NCBI RefSeq assembly: GCF_000002995.4
Contig: NW_025062478.1
Span: 2,766,001-2,830,000, forward strand
Direction of reading: 5' to 3'
DNA from: Brugia malayi
Lineage: Eukaryota > Nematoda > Chromadorea > Rhabditida > Onchocercidae
DNA length: 64,000 nucleotides
Numbering within the stretch: the stretch's first letter is position 1; each line of letters begins with the position of its first letter. This document shows, piece by piece, positions 25,244 to 38,800 of the stretch. A program made the position numbers and the translations under genes. The notes beneath the pieces are model-generated. The model searched no databases. It saw only the letters and a list, made by a program, of their open reading frames with translations, and was not told the origin of the DNA.

Positions 25244-25698
25244 GAATATTATTATCATTAGCATAATTATTAATTCTTTTCCAATTCCTATTTAATTTTC
25301 TTTCGTTTTGTTTTCCTCTATTCTCATCATTTCAAAACATATTTTATTCCTCCGTCTCTTCTTTTTCATCATTCCTCTTCACTTTTTATTATCTTTTCTA
25401 TTTTTTCATCCCATTCGATCATCATCAATTCCGAACTCTTTTCATTAGTTTTATCTCCTCTTCCTCTTCATTTACTCGTCTATCTTTCTCATTTTGACAC
25501 TCTCTCTGCTGTCTCATATCATTGACATGCTATTTTCATAATTTTTATTTTTGTAAAATGCGAAATGATCGAAAATTTTTGTAGTAATGAAATGTTTAAC
25601 CTCGTTTATTCACTTTCATCACTTTCCTATTACTTTGTCTTTTTTTCTTTTTCTCTTTACTTATTCACATTTGTGCACTCTCTTTACTCGTTCTAGAA

Positions 25699-25730
25699 AA
25701 GAGAGGGAGAGAGAGAGAGAGAGAGAGAGG
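25699..25730. repeat. GA dinucleotide tract
   Basis: A GAGAGA run about 550 bases upstream of the start codon at 26281. Similar GA or CT tracts recur inside introns of that gene (27961-28008, 31571-31601, 33786-33814, 35228-35256). Confidence 0.85.
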
Positions 25731-26280
25731 TAGGAAGAGAGAAAATAGGAGGGAAAGGATTGTTTAGTTTGAAATATACTGTTTACATAAAATGGACAGA
25801 CGACATTTGGTGACATTTATTTGATAAGTTCAACTGTTACTGTTATTACTGTTTATTATTACTATTATTATAGTAATATAATATACGAAATATGGATTTA
25901 TTCATATATTATTTAAGTACATTTAAAAATCTATAGAAATAATTTATTGTTTAAATATATGCATATGTTTAAATTAATGAAATGAATAATTTAAAAAATT
26001 TCGAAAATGTTTAAAATATATATTTAAAAGATATGAAATTTGAGAAGATAAATGAAATCGATCCAATCCATTCATCGTTTCGCCATCCCATTCATACTCA
26101 TTCATAAAGCAAAGCAATTTGAAACATCTGCGCTGATTTCATTTCATTCATCTTCGTCTCATCTTCACTTGTTGCTCTTTCGCTCTTCTTTATATCAAAA
26201 ATAAAAAAAAAATATATATATATAAAAATAATTTATTTATTTACTTTTTTTTTTTATTGCTCTGTTTTTATTCTCAGTGA

Positions 26281-29200
26281 ATGCTGTGCTCATCTTGGCT
26301 TAGTGCCGCATTAAATAATGGTAAATTTAAATTTTTATTTCTATCTTTATTTTATTTTATTTTTTTTACATCAAAAATTTATTTTAATTATTTGAAAAAA
26401 TAAAGAACTATGATAAAGCGATAAAAAAATATAAATAACAAAGTAGTTTAATATTATGAATGCTTAATTAAGATTTATTAATTATAATTTTGTTAATGTG
26501 AAATGACAAATGTAAATTATTTGCAACAATTTAATATTAAGAATGGTTAACATTAAAAAAAAAAAAAAAATTTAATTACTAATTTGCAGCATGTGATAAG
26601 CATTTAGTGATAAATGTTGAAAAATTTTTATATTTAATTGCTTAATGAGATGTAGGGAAGATTTCATATTAATTTAATTACTCTATAAGTGTTTCACTAT
26701 TATTCACTTATTATTCTACTTACTATTTTAATGATCCTGAATAAATGGTATATGAATGTGATAATTATATTAATATATGTTTTGTTAATTTTTTCATTTA
26801 TAAATCCTTTAATGAGGCAAATTGATTTAATTTTATTTCTTAATGAAATAGATACTAGTTAATGGCTCATTAACTATCTTAATTGGTCGATATAAAAAAT
26901 TTGATTACGATAGGATTAGTTAACGACAGATTAATAAAATAATCCAATTAATTTATAGCAGTTTCATTCAATCAAGCAAGGTAAAACTTGAACCGGTTTA
27001 GTATCAGAATAACGTATCACTTCTCATTCTAATTTAATTTGTAATGATGAAAGAAATTAGATAGTATAGTTGACATTTCAAATTGTTTCTTCCTCTTTTT
27101 TTTTTCCTTTTTCTTTTTTTTTATCTTTCTCATCATATAGACGAATTAGTTAAAAATTTGTTAATTCTTTTATTTTAACAAAGAAAAAAAAAAAAAAAGA
27201 AGTTGAAAAGGTTAATTCATTATTTTAATAAAAAAAAAAAAGAAAAAGTTTCAGTTAAAACTAACAAAAATTTGCTCATTTGATTAATTTCATTACTCTC
27301 TTTTCTTCTATGCTATATTTTCATACTAAATTCAGTGATAATTATAGAAATGCACGAAATTTTATTATATTTGATTATAAATAAATTAAAATCTAAAATT
27401 AATAGTAATTGTTTAGAAATTTAGTGTTCGAGTTCTGCAATAGTAAACAAAAGTAGCAAAGAAACGCAAAAACATTGTATTTTGAAAAATTGGATAAAAA
27501 TTCATTGTAATAAATACTATTAAATGAAATTTCAAGAATGTAATGAATTTTAATTATTGATTAATTGTTAGCATAAACAAAAAAATTGCAATTATCATCA
27601 TATGAAGAGGGAATAAATTAATTGCAGTAAAGTTGTTTATTAAATAAAACATTAAAACTGAAATCAGTTTAAATCTTTGGTTAATTTTGATTTTTTTTTT
27701 TCAAACTTTTTCATTTTTTAACCCTTTTTATTTTAAGTAATTTTCATTTCAAGTACGATTTCGTCGACGTGAAAGTGAAAATAACAACAAAGAATTGAAA
27801 TTTGGGATGCCATCACGATGTCTTTCCACTCCTCAATCATTAAATCGAAGCATTCCATCTACTTACGACAGTAATCAGCTTACTGCTACACGTTCCACGT
27901 CATATATTGATGGTTTACCTGAGCCTACATTATCCAGTAAGTAATTTTATATTTATTTCTTTTCTTTCTCCCTCTCTCTCCTCCACTCTCTCTCTCTCTC
28001 TCTCTCTCGTAGTATCTTTCTCAAAAAATTCAAGTAATTCATTGTAAGTGATTTATTGTAGTTTTAAAAAAACAATATCATTTTAATAGTTATGATATCA
28101 ATATATTTATAAATTATTACGGCAGTAAATAACCTTTCCTGATAACCTTTTAACTTTAAATTATTGTTTATATTTATTAGGAAATCAATTCCATATTCTT
28201 TTATATCATTATTATTTTGTTATCTTATCTCAATTGTTAATTCGCTTATCATTTTTCACTTTGCAAATTATAAATTTGAATTGTTTTATGAATTTGTACA
28301 ATTTATACATTATACTTTTGAGATGAGAATGGCTATAAATTTCTGTATTTTAGATAATATTTGAACTTAAATATTTTTTAGTTTTTTACCGATTATTTTC
28401 TAAATCTTCTTCTTCCATCATAGATAATAGTTTAACTTTATTTATAACAGTTCAACTTTTGTCTTGTTTTTTTTTTTTTTACAATTTTTCGAAATTATTG
28501 AATTAATAATTTCATTGTAAAAATGTTGTAAACAATAAATTAATTTCTTTCTTTAACGTTTAGGTGGTAGTCGAACAGCTATCGTTGGTCCTAATACAGT
28601 ACATCGAAGTCGAGAAGGATCAGAATATGATTATGGTATAACTGATGAAAGAGGTTTTAATTTTTCTTTTTTCTTTAAAATTAAAATTTTTTGTCTTTTT
28701 CATTAAACGAAATTTAATTGCCAAAAAGTGATTTTTTTCACAAAAAGCATTCTTTGGTAGTCAATGAATGCTTAATTATTTTAAATATTAATCTTTTTTA
28801 AAGTCGAACAAAAAAGGAAAATATTTTTAGAGCTTTAATGATCTCTCAATGATTTGTATTGTAAAAAAGAAGTTTTAAAAGTAACTTATGTTTATTAAAA
28901 AAATGAAAAAAAAAAGGACAAAAACCTGATTTGTATTATTTTACTGTGAATTGTAATTTCTGTTATATTAATGTGATGTGTAATTTTTGTCATTTTCATA
29001 TTGGATATAAACACTAAATGAATTTTATGGAAAAAAAAAAAAAATACATGAAATTAAAAAGAAAATACATTAACATTTAAGTGATTGAAAACGTTTAAAT
29101 ACCTTTCTCATTCTGAAGAAATATATTTGGTAAAACAAAAAAATTAAAAAAAGTTGATGAAGGGACTTTTTGAAGGGACTTGAAATTTAAGAATTATAAT

Positions 29201-32200
29201 TTAATATATTTCGAGAATATTTCAACAGAATGAAATGTTATGAATTAAAAATAACAGTGGGAAATAAAAAATACTAATGGCTTTGAATATAAAAATGAAA
29301 TATACAAGAAATAAATATAAAAAACTATTATCAAATAATATAATTCCTAACTGTATTTACTGCTTATAAAATAAAAAGAAAGAATATTTCATATAAATGA
29401 TAAGGTGATATTCCTGTATTGTTCCATTTTCTTTTTCTTTTTTTATCTTCCAAATGTTTTAATTACGATTAACTTATTTATGTCAATTTTAATTGCTTTC
29501 ATTTTGAAATCAAAAATTTAATGATTTGAATTTACGCTTCAATTGATGTAAATTTACTTTTATTTATTTTTTATTGTATTTATTGATGCTCAAAAATTCT
29601 CAGCTGAATATATACATATATAATATATCAATTATTTAAATATCATTTCAAAAAAACTAAAATGCAATAAACTAATAAAAAATAATAAAAGCTAAGTTAT
29701 TAATTACTTCATGTAGTCCATAATTATTTCCTGTTATTAAATAACAATGGATATTAATACTAAAAAGCTAGATATCTCTTTAGTATTTATCTTTTTGCTT
29801 CTTCATTATACTTTTTAAATGTTTGAATTTAAATATTAATTTAATTTATTTATTCCAATTATTGTTATTTCTTTTTTAAATAATCAGTTTACTATATCCA
29901 TTTATATTTTTCCCCTACATTCATATATTTATATATGTAATATTGTTCTTGATTGTTTAGATATTATTACATATTATGCATGTTTCTTTTCAAAATTTTT
30001 CAATTACAAAATATTTTATTTATTATTTATAATTGTTTAACTAGTTTTTTAAGCGAAAAAAAATTTTTGAAATCTGAAAATAAAAATTTATGCATTTTTA
30101 AAAGAGAATACAGAAATAAAAAAGAAAAAAAAAGTAATAAATCACAGGAAAAAAATAAAAAAATATATATAATTTTCAGAAGACTAACATTTATGCTATA
30201 ATTTTCAATCAGACTTAATTATAGTGAAATTTTTAAATTTTTAAAAGAAGAAATTTTAGGTGATATACGAGCTTACTATAGCAGTGATATTACTCGAGCA
30301 TATACATCACCTTCAACACCTCTCTCTCGATATGATTGTGGTGATCCGCCACCATATTATTGTCATAGGCGAAATACTCAACCAGAAGATGGTATTATAT
30401 TCATTTCATTATATTTTTTTAAATTGAAATTAAACTTTCAAATTTGATTTTCTTCTTTCTCTATTTTAATTGTCTTTTGATTTAATATTATTCTTTTATA
30501 CATTTTTTTTAAATTTACAATTGGTTAAACATCACTCATTTTGGCTAACGTAACATTATGTGAGATTTAATCATTGATTTTAATGCATAAGAAATGAATA
30601 ATTTCCATTCTTAAACAAAATACGATTTATTACTCTTGAAATTTTTCAAGGAATTTGATTGAAAAAAAAAATTAAAGATGATGGGCTAATGATTGCTATT
30701 TTCTTGTAGTACTCTTTGATTCTTTCTTTTTAAATTTCATTTTTCCTTTTTTCTTTTTCTCATTATTTTTTTTTTATTTCATAAGTACTTTTTGGTTCTT
30801 TTTCAATACTTAAGTATATCTTGAAGTTTTATTCACCTTGTTACTAAAGTTTATTATGAAAGAATTTTTAAAAATTCCCATTTTATGCGTAAATTAAGTT
30901 TTACAAATATTAAAAGAAAGAAAAGGAATTCAGTGTGCAAATTATAAAATGTTGGTTAATTTAAAATTTATCGAAATTTAATTGCATTGTCAATTTACCA
31001 AATTTTATATTATCAAATTTCTCTTCATTCTTTTTAAAGAAGAAAAATCACCGATATATGAGGAAGAATTTCACATTATTAAATATCAAAGTAGAAGGTA
31101 AAAAGTATTAAAAGTTGAAATCAAAATTATTTCTTGACAATGTAATTTTTTTATCAAAAAAAAAAAAAAAAAAAATGGAGCTTTTATCATTCTTTCTTCT
31201 TTCATATTAATTCTAAAACATTTTTTAAGATAAACATTCGTAACATTTTCTTCTCTCCTTGTTCCTTTCTATCGCATTCTTCCCTTTTTTTTTTTTTTAA
31301 ATAATTTAATATTTCCAATTTCAGCAGCTTTTTTTGCTCTTTTTTCAGTGATATGTATTATATTTTTAAATACATTTTTCAAATGATTTTCCAAAGAACT
31401 AAAATCATTTCATAGCAAATTTTCTTTAGTTATGAATCATTTATTCAATAAATAATTTTTCACATTTATAAAAAAAATAATCGAAATAAGATGAAATGAA
31501 TTAGAGTAGAAGAAAAAAAGAGGAAAATTTTCTTTTTTAGTACTGCTCAATATCTCATATTTCTTTTCCTTCTCTCCCTCCCTCTCTCTCTCTCTCTCTC
31601 TTTAAACTGTTTACTATTCATTTTAATTGGTGAAAATTATTCGTTTGAAAAAAAGAAAAAAAAAAGAAGAAATAACATTGCTGAAAAGGAAAACAAAAAA
31701 TGAATAAATAAATAAATAAATAAAACATAAAACATAAAGCATAATGATATTGAATGTAATTAGATTTAATCCAAATTAGATTAGCAGGAAATGATTTATT
31801 GTATAATAATATTAGGATTAATTTTAACACAATTATTTAATCCATGAGTAATTGAATTTGAGATTATTTTAAAATTTAGCGGAAAAAATAGGTTATTGTG
31901 CTTGGAAGATGTAATTTAATTTGTTTATAGTGAAATAACTTTTATATTTTTGACCTTTTTTTTTTCCTTCATTTGCATTTCTGACTTTTCTTTTTGTTGT
32001 TTTATTTGTTATTGTTTTCTTTTTTTTATTAAATTATAACCATAATTAACATTAGTTCTTATATTTCAATGAATACATAATTTTAAATGTATTGTATAAT
32101 TCGTTATTATTTCGTCTACAAATCATTAGAAATTATTTTTATCTCATGCTAATAATCGATAAACGTATAGCCAGAATTGTCATCATTTTAAGCAAGATAT

Positions 32201-35200
32201 ATTATTGATTAAATTAAATGTCATTATATTTAAGGGGAAATATATGAAGAATATTTTACTTTAATTTTTAATTTAACTGTTTCTAATGGTTTTATCACAC
32301 TATTTTCATTCAATGATTCACTTATCAATGTTAATGATTTCATTAATTTTTCAAATTTTTATCCCATTCAATTTATGTGAAAGAATTTTTATATTTCTGT
32401 TTTATTTTTTAAGAAACGATATCATCAAAGAAAATAATATAATTTAAGTGAAATTAAAAAATCTAATAAAATTTAAGTAATTTATCAAATATGTAACAAT
32501 TGTACGCAGTTGTTCACATAATATTGTAGCTTGAATTCAAATAATGATAATAGCAGCAGAAACAACAATAAGACAGCGTTTATTGTAGTAGTAATTAAAC
32601 TTAATGAATAAAAATAATAATTTCAGCAAGCTAAACTTATGATAATGATAATGATAGTGATAACAAGTGGAATAATAATGAATGAAGATAGTATTATAAG
32701 TTGAAGGATGAGATGTTTAGAAATAGTAATAGATAAAATAGTATGAAATGAATGTCAATTTTACAATATTGATATTAATAATTGATAACAGCAATTGTTA
32801 TCAACTAATCATAGTTGATATCACTTATATGTATCAGTGTTATGATACTGATTTATGTGGTTAGCTGTATATCGAAGCAGTGATTTGACATTGTTCCAAT
32901 TGATAAGAATATGATTATATATTTCAAGCGGTGTCTTAAATGAATAATGTGAACTTAGCTTTGATTTGAACAAAATTTCAACAAATTACATTCCATGGGG
33001 AAAGATGATTTTAAATTCGTGATATTTTGTTCAAAACTTTTTTTTTTTTATTCTCAATTTATCATATTTTGTATGGAATTTAGCATAGTTTATTTTGAGT
33101 TACATTGTTTATTTTGAATTAACTATATTTCTATTTTAAATTTATCACATTTTCTAATTTATTGTATTTCATTCTGAATTTATCATATTTTATTTTGAAA
33201 TTTATTAGAAAAAAAAAAATAAAATTAAATTGTATGCTTTCATTTTTAATTCGATTTTTGTTTTGTTTTTTTTATTTTTACTTTATTATGCTAATTAAAA
33301 TTGATAGCAGCTAACAGAACATCATTTAAATGTGCGAATACTTTTACATTGTCTACGTTTTTTAATTTTATTGTATACAACAAGCAAGTATAATATTGGA
33401 TATATTATTCAATTTAAAATTTCAAATATATTCAATTTTTTTTTTTTTTAATTTATTTATTTACTATTAATCAAAATAGTTCTTGCTGTCTTTATGATTG
33501 ATTTTTTTTTTTGTTATAATTGAAATGAATGTTGAAATATTAACGATTAGCTTTTATAAGAAGTAAAGGACCAAATAAGATTGTGTAGAGGAAGAACTGG
33601 AAGATGAGGACATGAAATTTCATTATCTTCTAGGCTTCTTTTTCATTTTGTTCTTCTTCCACTCTCTTATCGATCCTTTTAATTTCCTCAACTCAACTCA
33701 TATATAAATAGACAACTCATCTCATCTATTTTTCCATCCTTTTCCATTGCAAATGATTGTTGATGACAACTGCTTCAATAAAACAGAGGGAGAGAGAGAG
33801 AGAGAGAGAGAGGGAAAGTGATTTGAATTATTGTTGAAAATCAGGCGAAAAATGCATTTTGATGAATGGTTAGTGATAGCTATAACATCTACCCTACCAA
33901 ATTCCAACCCCAATAAGGCTCAGTTGCCTAATTTGTGCTCATATTTGATGAATTTTAATTCTTCTTTCTATTTACGCGCATATATTTCCTTTTCTCCTTT
34001 GCTTATTTGTTGCAATCATAAACCTTATTCATTGTTATTATCAATTTGTACGCCATTGTTGTTGCTATTATTGTTATTATTTATTGGCTTATATATGGCG
34101 CACATCTCTTCTTAGTACTAAACATTTGATGAATTTAATTGTTGTATATTTATATTCTATTCGTATTATAATTATTATTATTAATTATTGTTGTTAATTA
34201 TTATTAATCACTTCATTAACTACTATTGTTATTAATTAATTATTATTACTATTGTTGAATTTATTAAATATTTAGTTCATATTAATCGTTAATCTAGTTT
34301 TTTTTTTTTTTTGGAACTATTAATTTAGTTTATCAAATGTTTTCATTTTTCTTTTCTTCACTATTTGTCATTGTTGCACAATCATTTTTCATGATTTGAA
34401 TTTTAACATTTTAATTTTATATTTGGTGAATTAATTTTTGCAATTTAGAAATTTAATTGATCATTATCAATAATACTAATATGCATTATTTGATTACATT
34501 TTTTTCTTTTTTTTTAAGGTCTGGTATATCCACTCTGTTCAACACCATTATCTCGTAGTCCACGTTGTGAATTTTCACAAATAACTTCAACAATTGATGG
34601 TTCAATGTTACCTCGTACTAATCGACCACGTGAATTACGAATTACGCCATCGTCATCGTTAGTGATGCGTACAAATGATAGTAGTGGTAATGGTAGTAAT
34701 ACTGCAACATCGAAACAAACTGCTACTATGTATTCGACGTAAGTTTAATTTACTCAGTTCTTTTTTTCTTTTTTTGAATTCTCAAAAAAAGAAAGATGAA
34801 AACTTCATTCTATAGTTTGTCTTCATGAAAAAATTTATGATTTTTTTTTTTTTTTTAATTTTAATTATAAAATAAATCATCCTTCTTTTTTTTTTCGAAT
34901 ATGAACCTTTTTTTTTTTCAATAAAGCATTACTTTTTCTCCCAAATAATTTGACTTAATATCATACTGAATACTTATTTTATAATTATTGAATATTTTAA
35001 ATTGTATTAAATAATAACTTTATAGTTAAAAAAAAATTAATTGCTTCTTTCTTCATTTATATTCCATCAATAATTTTCTTTTTCTTTTTTTTTTTTTGGT
35101 TTATTAATTTTTTTTTTTTTTTTTTTGCAAAATTGTTAACAATGTAAGTAAAAGGTGTAAAAAGAAAAAAGAATGATTCTTTTTAAAATACTTTATCAAT

Positions 35201-35778
35201 CATTGCTTGTTTTCGTTTCTTTTTTTTTCTCTCTCCCTCTCTCTCCCTCCCTCTTCTTGCCTCTGTTACTCCCACTTCTTTTTTTTTTCAACTTATTTGA
35301 AAGCAATTGCTTTTTTGAATTTTTACTTTTTTTTTTCTTTTTCCCCTTCATATTAATCACTTTCTTTTTTTTTAGTTTAGTTTGGAAACAAAATAATATG
35401 TTTGTTCATTTCAATTCTTTCTTTGAGTTGTTTTTTTTTTTTTTTTTTTTTTAATTTTTAAAACTTTTTTATTAGTTTTTTCTTTTTCTCACATTTTTTC
35501 AATCTTTTCTTTCCTTTTATTTTGTATATTTGAAAAATATTTTTTTTTTTTTTAAAAAAAAAAAGGATAAATAAAATAGCATAAAATATAAAAACAGTTA
35601 ATATAAAAAATATTTCCATTCTTATTTGTTTCCTTACAATAAATAAAAATGATTCATTGTTAAATAAAATGTTATTTGCAAACATATTTTTACACTGTAA
35701 GAAATAATGAAAAGCTTTTTTTCTCAAAAAAAAAAAGGAAGAAATGCCAAAAAAATTTTTTTTTTCTTTTTTGCTTAA

Positions 35779-35816
<38 letters not shown>

Positions 35817-38800
35817 TTTATAATTTTTTAATTTTCTATGAAAATTTTAACTATTAATCTTATTGATTCAAAGTTTACAATAATTTATTGTTAGCTACTG
35901 ATTAGCTTATATGATTGATCGTATTTCCATTCTTTTCTTCTTACACTTTATTATTGTTTAGCAGATTATTAAACTGACCATTAGCTATACCATTAGTACG
36001 TCACTAATGACCACTACTACTGACCGTTTGGTTTTTATCCTTCCTCACTTGACCTTTTTTTTTTTTTTGCAGATGACCCTTTTATTATTATTAACTTATT
36101 TCTCTCTTTTCCCTACTTTTGTTTATCCTATCTCATGTTAACTTAATATAAATTGTAATGTTTTTAAAATATTTTTTTTCCTAAAATTATCAGTGTTTTA
36201 AAATAGATTTATTAATTCAATTTTTAGATTGTTAGTTTGGGTTTTTTTTTTTTTTAATTTTATTAAAACGATTAGCTTACAGAGGAGTACGATATTTTTT
36301 CATAATAATTTAAATTCTAAAAAATTTTTTAAATTTAATTCAACTAATTTTTTTTTTTTAAAATTTTATAGCTCATTTCGTTCGCACGGTGCATCAGGAA
36401 ATACAACGCCTGCTAGCAGTGGTGCAAGTACATCAGCTGTAGTTGATGAAATAGTACCAATGAATTCGACAACAAATTCTCGAAAGGTTAAGTAAATTCT
36501 TTTTAACATATTATCACATCATTGAATTATTATTATTGTTTGAAATATTCTAAGGAATGCATCAAAAATACATTTTAAAACAAAAAAAAGGAATTGTTTT
36601 CATTCATTCCAATTTGATTAATTCATCAATTTCTAATTTTTCTGATCTGAAATTTCTAATCTGAAATATTTAAAATTCAGCTATTGATAAAATTGTGATT
36701 GATGATTGATCAATTTTGGGTTAATGTAAATGATAACGTTTTGATGACAATAATTTGGAGTTCTTTTTCTTATTTAAGATAAAATATAACTTTGATACCT
36801 TATCGATAAGATATCATTGATCTTACCATCTTGTATCTTTTTTTAATTTTTCTTTTTTATTATGCTTTTTATCTGGAAAGACGTTCTATTGAGAGTTGAA
36901 AAGCTTACTTTAACAACTTTTCTACAATTTACATTTATTTTTATTTTAATTTGATCATTCATCATTTTAAACAAATGTTCAAGAAAATATTGTGCTGTCT
37001 CTCTTCCCCTCTTTCTTTCGCTCTGTCTTTCTCATATTTTAGATATTTCTTTAAGATTTTAGTTTGGAATATTTTTAATGAAACTATGCTTAAAGTGCAT
37101 TATATATTTTAATAAATGTTCTTTTTTTTACATATATATTCATGCAGTGATAAATAAAATTAATGAATTTTTTTTATCTGAAGAAAAGTTTATAAAGTTT
37201 GCAAGTATTACTAAATTAAATTATATCATTAATTTTACTAATTTTGTAAACTTTTTAGTTAACGTTCATAAATTTTCGGACTTTATGCTATTACCTATCC
37301 ATATTTATTTGCAACAGTTTATAGTGTTTTACTTCTCTTCATATTAATCATTGATATTTAGGTTAAAGTTAAAATTTTGTCATTGCAAAAAAAATGAGAT
37401 CACTTTATCAATAATTATATCAATGTGTCATATTAATATCAATAAAGTTGTTTATTTTATTTTAATTTTTCTATCCTTTTTTCTTTTTTATAAATAAGAT
37501 TAGATAATAGGGACTTATTGGGTAAATAATTTATATTTTTTTTTTTAAAATTTGCAATATGCTTTTAGTTTTATGTTATGTCTAACAACTTAATAACTAG
37601 AACTAATATCAAGGTTTATAATTTATAATGAAACATGCTAACCAAAACTTTTATCATCCAGAATATTCTTACTTCAAATTCAAATTGCAATGATTATTTT
37701 TTATTTATGTTGCTTATTTGATATGTGAAGTATCATTTTATATTTCAGATGATGGTAGCTCCACAACCACAGAATTCATATCATCGAGAGCGTGGTGATT
37801 CCAATCATAAAAGTTCACTTCATACGTAATCCTTTATTCACCAATTTTCTTTAAAAAAAAAAAAAAAATTAATTAATCAAGAAGTTCAAAAATGAAACAA
37901 AATTATTATTTTGTCAGTATTAATATTCAATATTTTGCATTTTATAAATTTACGGAAATGTTTTCTTTTTTGTTTCCATTTCTAAGTTTGCAGCTTAAAT
38001 TTAATTCGGAATATAAATTGTAGCTTTATTTATTTTAGCCAACAGCGACGACAAAGTGGGGGTGCATTAATACCCGCATATCATATTTCATCGTTTGCTG
38101 ATAATTGGCGATCTCGAGATCGTGATAATTCATCAGCTGATCAACAAATAATTGGCAAGTATTTCAACTCTTCATAAATAGAAGCAGTGAAGCAAATTTC
38201 ATTCCAAATTAAATAGAAGCAATTTTATTCCAAGTCATTTCGTTATCTTTTTTTTTTTTTTTTTTTTTTTTTTTGAATTCATCATATTTGAATTAATCCA
38301 TTAAATTTAATTTAGTACTCATATATTTTATTGTATGTATTACATTTTTCAACATTTCTTCCGGTTCTCATTTACCGATTGTAATATATTTATTTCGTAA
38401 AACAATTCAGTTTTCAAATTTAAATTTAACTTTCATATTCAGTTGATGATCGTCGTACAAAAAATAATAACGATATGCGGGTAGCAGTCTTAGAGCAACG
38501 TGTACGAGAATTAGAAGCTGCGGTTATTCCTGGTCAAGCACCATCAACATCATTATCTGCTACTTCCTTTATCATTCCTGTCGTAAATTCCAAAAGTAAG
38601 TTTTTTTTTTTTTTTTTTTTTTTTATAATGAGTACCAATTAATTTAATTAAATTAATTTTTTTTTTTTTTTGAATGGTATTTGGAAATGTTTAATTTTCG
38701 TATTAAATTAATGTTTTTCTTTTCTTTTACTTATATTTGAATAAAAATAATATTGTTTTTGCAATTCATTCTCAAATATTTTCTGTTTTTTTTTTTTTTA

